Assembly (NCBI GenBank): GCA_947593895.1
Contig: CANQDY010000060.1
Coordinates: forward strand, 1 to 7,691
Direction: 5' to 3'
Length of the DNA stretch: 7,691 bases
Source: an uncultured Bacilli bacterium
Lineage (GTDB): Bacteria; Bacillota_I; Bacilli_A; RFN20; CAG-449
Both the position numbers and the translations under genes were made by a program. Position 1 is the stretch's first letter. The number at the start of each line of letters is the position of its first letter. Positions 1 to 6,739 of the stretch are shown here, one piece after another. The notes beneath the pieces were generated by a model. The model did not search any database and was not told the DNA's origin. It worked only from the letters and a program-made list of their open reading frames with translations.

Positions 1-270
1 ATCTTTAACAGTAATTGTGTTTCCTCTATTAACCGTAACGTGAATGACATCACAATAACCTGCTAAAGCTTCATCGATTGCATTATCTACAATCTCCCAT
101 ACACAATGGTGCAAGCCACCTGATGAAGTAGTTCCAATATACATACCCGGTCTTTTTCTGACCGCTTCAAGTCCTTCTAAAACTTGAATATTCTTTTCTG
201 TATATTCGCTACTAGCTTTGTCCTCATCATCAACTAAGGTTCTAGTTTCTTTTTCAAATTCTTCTGGCAT
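1..270 (-). CDS. gyrB: DNA gyrase subunit B, N-terminal part (runs off the window)
   Basis: This is the N-terminal 90 residues of the ATPase subunit of DNA gyrase, which introduces negative supercoils together with GyrA. The reading frame stays open to base 1, so the gene continues outside the window. The stretch VLEGLEAVRKRPGMYIG (about residues 30-46) and the segment WEIVDNAIDEALAGY (58-72) are hallmarks of the GHKL ATP-binding domain. Glu59 and Asn63 match the catalytic base and magnesium ligand (Glu42 and Asn46 in E. coli), and Asp90, the last visible residue, falls at the expected offset for Asp73. An acidic extension of about 17 residues precedes the usual start. The ATG at 268-270 is preceded by a perfect AAGGAGG seven bases upstream. 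ParE has a similar N-terminus, but the recF neighbour makes GyrB much the better call. Confidence 0.96.
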   Translation of the reverse strand, partial: MPEEFEKETRTLVDDEDKASSEYTEKNIQVLEGLEAVRKRPGMYIGTTSSGGLHHCVWEIVDNAIDEALAGYCDVIHVTVNRGNTITVKD

Positions 271-271
271 A

Positions 272-1354
272 TTAGTTCCTCCTTAACACCGTTCCATCTA
301 TTATCTGATATTTATTAATACCTTCTATATTTTCATCTTCTGCGCTTGTTATAAACACTTGTTCATACTCTGTGAGAATGTCAATTAATTTCTTTTGATG
401 CTGATTATCAAGTTCTGACAATACATCATCAAGAATAATGACTGGATTCTCATTAATCTGTTCTTTAATTAATTCTCCATAACTTAGTTTTAAACATAAC
501 GCAATCAAACGATTTTGTCCTTGAGAAGCAAAATCGGCGACTTCTTTAGAATCTAAATATACTGTAAAGTCATCGTGATGAACGCCTCTTGACGTGGCTT
601 TTCTTTTTATGTCTTGCTCTTTATCTTGATTATAAATATCAAGAACATTCTTTCTAAAGTCGGCAATAGAATCATATAAATCAAAATCACATTGATATTT
701 GACTTTAATCATACCATTAATATTAGTAAATTTTTTAACCATTAGATTTAATTTTTCTTCTAGTCTTTTTAAAATTTGATAACGGCATGATATTATTTGA
801 TATTGATTATCAATCATTCCATCATTAAAAATTTCTAATAATCTTTCATCAATAATTTCATCTTTTAATAAAGCATTTCTTTGTTTTAGAACATTTTTAT
901 AATCACTTAATTGCTTTATATACCCACGATACAAATTACTACAAGCAATGTTTAAAAATTTTCTTCTAACACTTGGTGAGTCTTTAAATAATAATACATC
1001 TTCAGGGGTAAATGTTATTGTAATAAATAAACCATTTAACTCAGATAACCGTTCTAGCTTAATATCATTATGATAAACAGTCTTTCCTTCTTTAGTTAAA
1101 ATGACATCTAGATAATTCTTTTTTTTAGAAAAATATTCAAGTTCAATTCTTGCATTTTCATTTTGATGCATAATCAATTTTGAATCATCATTAGTTCTAA
1201 ATGATTTTCCTAAAGAAACAAAACTAATCGCTTCAACTAAATTAGTCTTTCCACTAGCATTATCGCCATAAATAAGATTAATTCCATTATCAATATCAAT
1301 ATTGACTTTTTGATAGTTCCTGAAGTTAATTAAATTCAGATGATTAACTCTCAT
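272..1354 (-). CDS. recF: DNA replication and repair protein RecF
   Basis: RecF is an SMC-like ATPase that works with RecO and RecR to load RecA at single-strand gaps and stalled forks. The 360 residues match the usual family length. The N-terminus (NHLNLINFRNY) is typical and leads to the Walker A loop GDNASGKTN at residues 30-38. The ABC-type signature region SQGQNR is at about 277-282, and the Walker B stretch ILDDVLSELD at about 307-316 is followed by the ITSAE segment. The start overlaps the end of yaaA by 11 bases, and no clear Shine-Dalgarno is seen, so translation is probably coupled to yaaA. The stop lies one base before gyrB. The order yaaA-recF-gyrB is the conserved Firmicutes arrangement close to the replication origin. 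Nothing appears truncated. Confidence 0.97.
   Translation of the reverse strand: MRVNHLNLINFRNYQKVNIDIDNGINLIYGDNASGKTNLVEAISFVSLGKSFRTNDDSKLIMHQNENARIELEYFSKKKNYLDVILTKEGKTVYHNDIKLERLSELNGLFITITFTPEDVLLFKDSPSVRRKFLNIACSNLYRGYIKQLSDYKNVLKQRNALLKDEIIDERLLEIFNDGMIDNQYQIISCRYQILKRLEEKLNLMVKKFTNINGMIKVKYQCDFDLYDSIADFRKNVLDIYNQDKEQDIKRKATSRGVHHDDFTVYLDSKEVADFASQGQNRLIALCLKLSYGELIKEQINENPVIILDDVLSELDNQHQKKLIDILTEYEQVFITSAEDENIEGINKYQIIDGTVLRRN
278..284 (-). promoter_or_regulatory. gyrB ribosome binding site inside recF
   Basis: The minus strand reads AAGGAGG here, followed by a seven-base spacer and the gyrB ATG. The site lies within the last codons of recF, and the recF stop is separated from the gyrB start by a single base. 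This fixes the gyrB start and suggests that the two genes are translated from one message. Confidence 0.85.
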
Positions 1355-1559
1355 TTACAATCAAATAGATTTCATTTAAGACTTCAATTTTATCACCAAC
1401 TCTTAATTTCCTGCCTCTTCGATTATCTTCTTCGCCATTAATAAGAATGTGACCATTTTTTAAATAAGATTTTGCTTCTCCTCCAGTGCTTATAATTGAG
1501 GCTAATTTTAGAAACTGACTAAGGGTAATATATTCAGTATAAATTGGAATCTCTTTCAT
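1344..1559 (-). CDS. yaaA: S4-domain RNA-binding protein YaaA
   Basis: This small S4-like RNA-binding protein is encoded between dnaN and recF in many Firmicutes. The conserved core is clear: ITLSQFLKLA, then TGGEAKSYL, then NGEEDNRRGRKLRVGD, which closely follows B. subtilis YaaA as I remember it. Its role is thought to lie in ribosome or RNA metabolism. I start it at the ATG at 1557-1559, giving 71 residues, the usual length. A GTG at 1566-1568 would add three residues (MRR), but that GTG sits inside GGTGAG, which looks like the ribosome binding site for the ATG. The gene overlaps recF by 11 bases. No dnaN lies upstream, which is the odd point about this locus. Confidence 0.92.
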   Translation of the reverse strand: MKEIPIYTEYITLSQFLKLASIISTGGEAKSYLKNGHILINGEEDNRRGRKLRVGDKIEVLNEIYLIVNES

Positions 1560-1576
1560 TCTTCTCACCGTTAAAA

Positions 1577-1624
1577 ATTATAACATATTTATATTATAAT
1601 ATAAATAAAGTTTTTAAAATTCAG
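1577..1624 (-). promoter_or_regulatory. Probable promoter of the yaaA-recF-gyrB operon
   Basis: On the minus strand a perfect TATAAT occurs at 1598-1593, about 34 bases before the yaaA ATG. A second occurs at 1582-1577 but would place the start of transcription within the ribosome binding site, so the upstream copy is preferred. No good -35 box is seen at 16-18 bases; the nearest similarity (CTGAAT, 1624-1619) is 20 bases away. TATAAT is easily found by chance in such AT-rich DNA, so this rests mainly on position. Confidence 0.45.
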
Positions 1625-1637
1625 GTTTTTAAAATTC
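1610..1637. repeat. Short tandem direct repeat upstream of yaaA
   Basis: The 13-base sequence GTTTTTAAAATTC occurs at 1610-1622 and again at 1625-1637, a 15-base period. It lies just upstream of the proposed yaaA promoter and overlaps its -35 region. It could be a regulator site or simply a local duplication in AT-rich DNA. Confidence 0.5.
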
Positions 1638-1788
1638 TATGGTGTTCTAAAAAACAACAGCTGAAGCACTAATTTTAAATATATTCCTTTTAGATATAGT
1701 GTTATTTGTTATTATCATAGTCGGATATTTTTCATAACGCAGAAGCAAAAGGTTTCAGACATCGCTCAAAATAATTTTTATTTTATAC

Positions 1789-1805
1789 TTTAATTGTTTT
1801 ATTAA
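1789..1805 (+). repeat. 17-base repeat, copy 1 (second copy at 7026-7042)
   Basis: The sequence TTTAATTGTTTTATTAA is present here and again, in the same orientation, at 7026-7042. The two copies lie in the spacers on either side of the five-gene accessory operon. Similarity does not clearly extend beyond the 17 bases, and the sequence is almost pure A+T, so a chance match is possible. Confidence 0.35.
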
Positions 1806-1832
1806 ACTCTAACAAATTATAAAGTATGTTGA

Positions 1833-2207
1833 TTTACTATTTTTAATTGCCTCGAACCTATTACTATCGCTAAATATTTTTCTTTCTATGAAATTTCTAA
1901 TCCAATTGAATATACTCAAAAAAAATCGGTGACTTTTCTTATTCAAAAAATTTAGGATATTTCTTAATTAAATCGATGATAAGATTTCCAATAGATGAAA
2001 AAGAAATATCTAAATAGTTTAAATTATTATTTTTAAATTAATGTAACTATAATAAAGATTGAAGATTCTCCGGTTACAATCTATTAGTTACTTCTGAAAT
2101 CAACAAATCTGCGATAGAAATTTATTTTTTAGAAGGTTTGATAAAAAACATAAAGTTGAATGATATTGCAAAGTTGATTGACAAAGATTCAAGAACTATT
2201 TTATATT
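1833..2207 (+). pseudogene. Possible decayed gene with a helix-turn-helix-like segment
   Basis: The plus strand has protein-like runs that together could be one eroded gene. A 40-codon open run ends at 1955 and contains ITIAKYFSFYEISNPIEYT. The text then seems to continue in another frame from 1955 (GYFLIKSMIRFPIDEKEISK), is broken by stops at 2015-2017, 2039-2041 and 2060-2062, and resumes up to the stop at 2205-2207. The last piece contains KSAIEIYFLEGL and then LNDIAKLIDKDSRTI. This resembles the DNA-binding segment with the pattern LExIVxYLKEN...EIAxLLNRDxRTIW found at the end of many small bacterial and archaeal proteins. No start codon or ribosome binding site fits the HTH-like piece. 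The frame length alone is not significant at this base composition, so the call rests on the motif resemblance, recalled from memory. Confidence 0.35.
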
Positions 2208-2261
2208 AAAAATTCCAACAGATGAAAAATAAATACTTTTACTCCAACTATATATATATGT

Positions 2262-2280
2262 TTGAAATTTTTAATTTCAA
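2262..2280 (+). terminator. AT-only hairpin, weak terminator candidate
   Basis: The arms TTGAAATT (2262-2269) and AATTTCAA (2273-2280) enclose a three-base loop and are followed on the plus strand by TTGATTTTTC. The stem holds only one G-C pair. The hairpin lies just downstream of the plus-strand gene remnant and could be its old terminator, or a chance palindrome. Confidence 0.22.
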
Positions 2281-2494
2281 TTGATTTTTCACTAAGTGAT
2301 TTAACGTTTTATAAAAGCCAATCTATTTATTATTTACTTGATTTATTATTCCTTTATTTGAATTTAACTTTATTTAAATGTATTATTTATTTTCTTTTTT
2401 ATTTTATTACTTCATTTTTTTTACAAAATGTCCATTAATTTTGTTAACAATTATTTTATTTAAACAACTAATAATTATTATTACTATAATACAC

Positions 2495-2519
2495 AAAAAA
2501 ATATATAAGAACTTGTATA
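2495..2519 (-). terminator. Weak terminator at the end of the accessory operon
   Basis: On the minus strand TATACAAGTTCTTATATA (2519-2502) can fold into a short stem with one mismatch and is followed at once by seven T residues (2501-2495). It begins 14 bases after the stop of the nucleotidyltransferase-like gene, the right place for an intrinsic terminator. The stem is short and mostly A-T, so efficiency is doubtful. Confidence 0.35.
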
Positions 2520-2532
2520 ATTAATTAAAATA

Positions 2533-3642
2533 TTATTTTGAACGCTTACTATTAATTTCTTTTAATTCCCGATGCGCAGATTTACTAAAAATCCCTCTAA
2601 ATATTCGATGAATATAACAAAAAGGAAGAAACATTATAAATTTATTTAAAATAGGATAAAGAACTTTCATTCTTTTTACATTTGGAAATATTCTTTTTAC
2701 GATTAGTTTTATTTTTCTTCCCTTATAATCATCGATATTTTTATCAACATGATTTTTAATTGTTCCAAAAGCACCAGATTGGATAATATATAACTCTTCA
2801 TCACTAAGTGAATTTATCTTTAATCCATCTTTAAACCATTTTAAAGCAATGTTTTCTACAAATGATCTAAATTCATCAATCTTTAGTTTTTTACACTCGG
2901 AATCAATATAATCAGTATCTAAATTTTGTTTAGTTAAAGAAATATAAATATCCATCAAATAGCGAATTCCTGATCCACCTGATAAATAATGCTTATGAAA
3001 ATGAACTAAATTAAAAATATAGAGATCTTCATAACTCATCTTATAGCAATATTTATTATTTTCAAGAGGCTTAGCTAAACTAAATGAATCTTGATAATAT
3101 GAATAATTATCATCATCCTGTGGTAATAAAGTGCGATGCATTTCAATCATAATAAAAGGTTTCTTAATATATTCATCATGATGGTAATAATTATATTGTT
3201 CAACTTTATAATTTAATCTTTTCATCATCTTTTTTACTTTACGATGTTTACCTTTTTCAATCAAAATATCAAAATCAGACATAAAACGAAAATCCTCACG
3301 AGGATAAAGTGATCTAAGATAATAACCTTTTACGGGCATAAATTTAATTTTTTGCTCATAAAATGTTTTTTCTAATGTTTTCTTTTCTTCCTCTTGAGTT
3401 AAGCACATTGTAATGTTCTGAAGATATTTTTTATTCCAATAATTCTTTAACTTTGGATCATCAATATAATTTTTTACACCTTCAAAAATGATATTCTCTA
3501 CTTGATGAAATTTTGATAGAAAATATAAATCTTGATAACTAAATAACTCATTATTAATTGGTTCAACTTTTTGGTTATTAAAAACACACCTAATCACTTG
3601 AACAAGATAATCAGTTACTTTAATTAATTTATCATTACTCAT
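2533..3642 (-). CDS. Nucleotidyltransferase-like protein (NTP_transf_5 / PF14907 type)
   Basis: This 369-residue protein resembles the uncharacterised nucleotidyltransferase family often found with PqqD-like proteins and in some lasso-peptide clusters, where members are proposed to tailor the product. The nucleotidyltransferase core is visible: a Lys-Gly pair with YYLRSLYP (105-114), then DFRFMSDFDILIE (117-129), where Asp123 and Asp125 are the likely metal-binding pair. Further family features are EMHRTL (167-172), the histidine-rich LVHFHKHY (212-219) and GGSGIRYLMDIY (222-233). The C-terminal 60 residues are strongly basic with a hydrophobic patch (FIMFLPFCYI) that could touch the membrane. 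The start ATG has AAAGGTGA eight bases upstream, and the gene overlaps the exporter by 8 bases, so it belongs to that operon as its last gene. The substrate is unknown; adenylyl transfer to a peptide or sugar is inference. Confidence 0.8.
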   Translation of the reverse strand: MSNDKLIKVTDYLVQVIRCVFNNQKVEPINNELFSYQDLYFLSKFHQVENIIFEGVKNYIDDPKLKNYWNKKYLQNITMCLTQEEEKKTLEKTFYEQKIKFMPVKGYYLRSLYPREDFRFMSDFDILIEKGKHRKVKKMMKRLNYKVEQYNYYHHDEYIKKPFIMIEMHRTLLPQDDDNYSYYQDSFSLAKPLENNKYCYKMSYEDLYIFNLVHFHKHYLSGGSGIRYLMDIYISLTKQNLDTDYIDSECKKLKIDEFRSFVENIALKWFKDGLKINSLSDEELYIIQSGAFGTIKNHVDKNIDDYKGRKIKLIVKRIFPNVKRMKVLYPILNKFIMFLPFCYIHRIFRGIFSKSAHRELKEINSKRSK

Positions 3643-5284
3643 GTCTAATCACCTTTGTTTCAATACTTCCATCATCAATAATTAATTGCTTATCACACAA
3701 AAATAGAGCCTTATTCCGATGAGTAACAATGATTACTGTTTTGTTAAGTTTTGAAATATTTTCTAATACTTTTGCCTCGGTAACATCATCTAAAGCAGAA
3801 GTTGATTCATCAAGTAAAAGAACTGGTGAATCATGTAACAAACTTCTGGCAATCGCTAAACGTTGTGATTGACCCTCTGATAAACCAAATCCTTTTTCAC
3901 CAATTAAAGTATTAATTCCATCTTTTAAAGATAATACAAATTCAGCATCTGCGTTTTTTAATGCTTCAACTATTTTGCTATCGCTAATTGAGTCGTTTAA
4001 AAAAGTTAAGTTTTCTTTAATTGTTCCAGAAAATAAAGTATTACCTTGAGGTACATAACTAAAAAGCTTTCTAGTCGAAACACCTGGTTTAATTGCATTA
4101 TTAATTTTAATGTCACCTTGATAATTTTTATATACTCCTAGTATTAAATTAAATAAAGTAGTCTTTCCACCACCGGAGAGACCGGTAATAGCAACAAACT
4201 CGCCTTTATTAATTTTTAGAGATATATTTTTTAAGACTTCATTATCTTTATATCCAAAAGATAAATCAGAAATTATTAAGGATTCAAAATCATTTATTTC
4301 TTCTTTCTCATCAACTTCATCTGGTAATTGATATAATTCAACAATTCTTTCTGATGAAGTCATTACACCATAAAATTTAGGGAATAAGCTTGATAAATTA
4401 GCTATTGGACCCGATATTTGACTTACTAATTGAAGAAGTGCAAATAAAGTTCCATAACCCATTACAAAATCATTATTATAAATGTTTATTGCTCCCCAAA
4501 TTAACGCAAAAAGGTAAAACAAATTAAATACTAAACCTAATCCAGAATTTGCTTGAATTGATAAAACTCTTCTTTTAATTCTTGATTTGACATAATTATT
4601 TTGAAGTTTCTCACCTTTATTTATAATTTGAACTTTATTATCAAATACTTTAATAACTAAATTGTTTTCCATACTCTCTTGATAGTAAGATCGAAGTTTA
4701 TCTTCATTTTCTAATACATCCCGATGAGCTTTTTTTAATTTCTTACGATATAAATAAGCGATAAAGAAAAGTATAATACCTGATGATAAAAACATCAGTG
4801 CAAATTTATAATCAAGAATAAATAAAACAATTAATGCAGTTACTAATCGAGTAAACATATTCATTGTTTCCGGAATTAAATTACTAATACCCTCACAAAC
4901 AATTTCAATATCAGTAAATAAACGATTTAACACTTCTCCTGAATGATATTTACTAATACTTGAATATTCTTTGTTTAAAACGCTATGTAATAATCTCTGG
5001 CGATTTTCTTTTAATAATTTTGATTTAGTTATTTCATAAATATAACTAATAATAATTTTTAAAGTAAACTGAACTAAAATAATTCCTAAAAATAGCAACG
5101 CAAAAATAATAATCTTATCTTTATTTTTTTCACTTGCCCCATCGATAATCTCTTTGCAACAAAGACTAAAAGCAATAGCAAAAAGAGCAAATAACACATT
5201 AAAAACAGTAAGTAAAATGATTTTCCCTTTTACTTTCTTTGCCTCATTTAATATAAATTGAATATGCTTACTTTTCTCTTTCAT
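3635..5284 (-). CDS. ABC exporter, fused membrane and ATPase domains
   Basis: This 549-residue half-transporter probably works as a homodimer that exports a peptide or lipid-like product across the cytoplasmic membrane. The N-terminal half contains about six membrane segments, clearest at roughly 21-43, 58-81, 147-177 and 249-288. The ATPase domain follows: Walker A GLSGGGKTT at 368-376, Q-loop PQG at 412-414, signature LSEGQ at 468-472, Walker B VLLLDE at 488-493 and H-loop His522. All catalytic residues are present. No N-terminal C39 peptidase domain is seen, so it does not process leaders itself; the peptidase encoded just before it may do that. The ATG overlaps the previous stop (ATGA), no strong ribosome binding site is visible, and translation is probably coupled. 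Exporters of this layout are the usual transport gene in lasso-peptide and other RiPP clusters, but the cargo cannot be read from sequence. Confidence 0.9.
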   Translation of the reverse strand: MKEKSKHIQFILNEAKKVKGKIILLTVFNVLFALFAIAFSLCCKEIIDGASEKNKDKIIIFALLFLGIILVQFTLKIIISYIYEITKSKLLKENRQRLLHSVLNKEYSSISKYHSGEVLNRLFTDIEIVCEGISNLIPETMNMFTRLVTALIVLFILDYKFALMFLSSGIILFFIAYLYRKKLKKAHRDVLENEDKLRSYYQESMENNLVIKVFDNKVQIINKGEKLQNNYVKSRIKRRVLSIQANSGLGLVFNLFYLFALIWGAINIYNNDFVMGYGTLFALLQLVSQISGPIANLSSLFPKFYGVMTSSERIVELYQLPDEVDEKEEINDFESLIISDLSFGYKDNEVLKNISLKINKGEFVAITGLSGGGKTTLFNLILGVYKNYQGDIKINNAIKPGVSTRKLFSYVPQGNTLFSGTIKENLTFLNDSISDSKIVEALKNADAEFVLSLKDGINTLIGEKGFGLSEGQSQRLAIARSLLHDSPVLLLDESTSALDDVTEAKVLENISKLNKTVIIVTHRNKALFLCDKQLIIDDGSIETKVIRHE

Positions 5285-5706
5285 AACTTAAATAATCTCA
5301 ATATAAACAACTTCGCTCTTCTAAACAATAGATTTCTTTTTAATTTTTTAACATAACTTACATATTTCTTATTTGTTGTAGAAATGTAAGTATCCTTAAT
5401 ATAGTATCCCTCTAAATAACCAATAACCCAATCAAAAGGAACTTTTTCACTCTTATAACGATTATCCCCCAAGGTAATATAAAACTTCTTTTTCTTATTA
5501 ACTTTTATAATTCGATGTAAAACATATTTACTATTAGCTCTTTTATAAAGAGGTATCTCATATTTATTTAATAAATGATCAATCTTTTTAATAACTACCG
5601 TATTTTGCCGATCAAAAAGCATAGGTTCCATACTATTTCCTATTGTGGTTGACAAATATACTCCATCCTTATCTAAGATTTGTTCAATCGTCTTATTGCT
5701 ATTCAT
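5281..5706 (-). CDS. S24/S26 family peptidase (signal-peptidase-like), lacking an anchor
   Basis: This 141-residue protein has the signal-peptidase/LexA fold markers. TTIGNSMEPML (residues 20-30) carries the nucleophile Ser25. YVLHRIIKV (61-69) supplies His64, and LGDNR (79-83) matches the conserved GDN box. The LHRI pattern is closer to the Ser-His type (SipW/Sec11) than to the Ser-Lys type, although Lys and Arg residues lie nearby. Type I signal peptidases normally have an N-terminal membrane segment. Here the protein begins almost directly at the catalytic region and no hydrophobic anchor is visible; the basic C-terminus (residues 117-141) may bind the membrane. It overlaps the PqqD-like gene by 8 bases and the exporter by 4. 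A role in cutting a leader or a secreted product is inferred from this setting. AAAGGAAG lies about 12 bases before the ATG. Confidence 0.82.
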   Translation of the reverse strand: MNSNKTIEQILDKDGVYLSTTIGNSMEPMLFDRQNTVVIKKIDHLLNKYEIPLYKRANSKYVLHRIIKVNKKKKFYITLGDNRYKSEKVPFDWVIGYLEGYYIKDTYISTTNKKYVSYVKKLKRNLLFRRAKLFILRLFKL

Positions 5707-5965
5707 TTAACAAATTTGCTTCCTTTAGTTTATTAATAAAACTTAAAACATCTTCGATAGCATTATCTTCCGTTACATCATATTCATCTAGAAGAGCTTT
5801 AACCATTTTCTCTTTAGTAGTTTCTTTACTTAAAAGTTTAAATAGAAACGCACCTGTTTCATTAAGATGAATTACTCCATTAAAATGTTTACTTGCTTCC
5901 CCTATTGCAACAACAACATATTGTCCACCTAATTCTCTTAATACAAATCCTTCTTTAATAATCAT
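5699..5965 (-). CDS. PqqD-like protein (RiPP recognition element fold)
   Basis: This 88-residue protein matches the PqqD family (PF05402), small winged-helix-like proteins that bind the leader of a precursor peptide and present it to a modifying enzyme. Visible family features are the opening MIIKEGFVLRELGGQYVVVA with GEASKHFNG (22-30), the signature LNETGAFLFKLL (34-45), and the helical tail with LLDEYDVTEDNA (58-69) and INKLKEANLL (77-86). It is a stand-alone domain, as with lasso B1 proteins, and not fused to a protease or radical-SAM enzyme. AAGGG lies about 10 bases before the ATG. Three bases separate its start from the kinase-like stop, and its end overlaps the peptidase start by 8 bases. 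Its presence strongly suggests a peptide substrate, but PqqD-like proteins of this kind also occur in clusters with no known precursor. Confidence 0.88.
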   Translation of the reverse strand: MIIKEGFVLRELGGQYVVVAIGEASKHFNGVIHLNETGAFLFKLLSKETTKEKMVKALLDEYDVTEDNAIEDVLSFINKLKEANLLNE

Positions 5966-5968
5966 AAT

Positions 5969-6673
5969 CTAACTTCCCTTCATCATTTCATAACATACTT
6001 TAACAGCATCTAATGAAATATTACATTCTAATTCATAAAACGAAACATCTTTAATAATTCTATTCAAAATTAAGAATATCTGATCTAATTGCTTTTCATT
6101 CTTTGGCATTAATATCTGCTTAAAGATCATATTAACTACTTCATGGTTTTTAATCTTTCTTATTTTATTTTTTTTACTTTGTTTTAAAAAACAAAAAGCC
6201 GTAACTGGAACGATACAATTATTATTATATCCTTCTTTCCCTGACCAAGGTGAACCACACGCACAAAGTACGCCACCCAAGTAACGATATATTGGCTTAT
6301 CACCATTTATAACCTTAATATCCTGATCTTTAAAGTACTCTAACCATAATCTAGTATGTGTTGATTTTCCAGTTCCTGATGGAGCTAAAAATACATAAGC
6401 CTTATTATTTAAACTAAGTACTGACGAATGAATTAATATTGCATCATAATCTAATACTTTATAACCAATTTGTCTTAAAGCACAAGTAGCTTCAAGCACT
6501 CCTATATCTTCAATACCCGAATCAATTCTTTCTTTTTCAATTTCATCATCACTAACACTTATAATAAAATCAACTTTACAAAAATCGTCAATTAAATAAT
6601 CTTTGCACATTTGATATACAAAGTTATATTGGTTATTAATTTGAATATTTAGTTCACAAATTCTAATAATCAT
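5969..6673 (-). CDS. HPr-kinase-like P-loop kinase, RiPP-associated type
   Basis: This 234-residue protein resembles the C-terminal kinase domain of HPr kinase/phosphorylase. Walker A is APSGTGKSTHTRLW at 97-110, preceded by ILIHSSVL (79-86) with a conserved His. Other blocks are INGDKPI (122-128), where Asp125 is a likely metal or catalytic residue, and GSPWSGKEG (140-148). It is not a normal HprK: it lacks the usual N-terminal half and has a PqqD partner. Kinases of this type occur in lasso-peptide clusters such as paeninodin, where one phosphorylates the precursor's C-terminal serine. Phosphorylation of a peptide here is inference from that family. The ATG has TGAGGT just upstream with short spacing, and a promoter-like sequence precedes it, so it is the first gene of the operon. 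It ends in TAG. Confidence 0.85.
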   Translation of the reverse strand: MIIRICELNIQINNQYNFVYQMCKDYLIDDFCKVDFIISVSDDEIEKERIDSGIEDIGVLEATCALRQIGYKVLDYDAILIHSSVLSLNNKAYVFLAPSGTGKSTHTRLWLEYFKDQDIKVINGDKPIYRYLGGVLCACGSPWSGKEGYNNNCIVPVTAFCFLKQSKKNKIRKIKNHEVVNMIFKQILMPKNEKQLDQIFLILNRIIKDVSFYELECNISLDAVKVCYEMMKGS

Positions 6674-6710
6674 AATACCTCAGGTTGATAAAATTGATAT
6701 TTATATATAA

Positions 6711-6739
6711 ATTATACATTAAATTTTTATTATTTGCAC
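6711..6739 (-). promoter_or_regulatory. Probable promoter of the five-gene accessory operon
   Basis: The minus strand has a perfect TATAAT at 6716-6711 with GTGCAA (three of six matches to TTGACA) 17 bases upstream at 6739-6734. Transcription would begin near 6704, giving a leader of about 30 bases before the kinase-like ATG with its TGAGGT ribosome binding site. No operator-like inverted repeat was recognised. Confidence 0.5.

Larger units (their letters stand above)
1640..2532. other. AT-rich spacer with no intact gene
   Basis: This stretch holds no open frame with a convincing start and ribosome binding site on either strand. The minus strand was checked from each ATG; the longest is 23 codons from 1718 (MIITNNTISK...), without a Shine-Dalgarno. 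The plus strand holds broken protein-like pieces: a short open run ending in GFRHRSK and a stop (1721-1774), and a longer set at 1833-2207 listed separately. The last 300 bases are extremely AT-rich and appear non-coding. No cluster of DnaA boxes was seen, although the neighbouring genes are normally near the origin. No tRNA or rRNA pattern was recognised. Confidence 0.6.

Noticed and set aside
1640..1718. Minus-strand 23-codon frame (MIITNNTISK...) considered as a small peptide gene
   Set aside because: No Shine-Dalgarno, very short, and placed after the operon terminator without its own promoter evidence.
5643..5870. Plus-strand open frame of 75 codons
   Set aside because: It lies wholly opposite the strongly conserved PqqD-like and peptidase genes and has no family resemblance; it is a shadow frame.
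5969..6673. Canonical HPr kinase/phosphorylase of carbon catabolite control
   Set aside because: The N-terminal half of a true HprK is absent and the operon partners are PqqD-like and peptidase genes, so a RiPP-associated kinase-like protein fits better.
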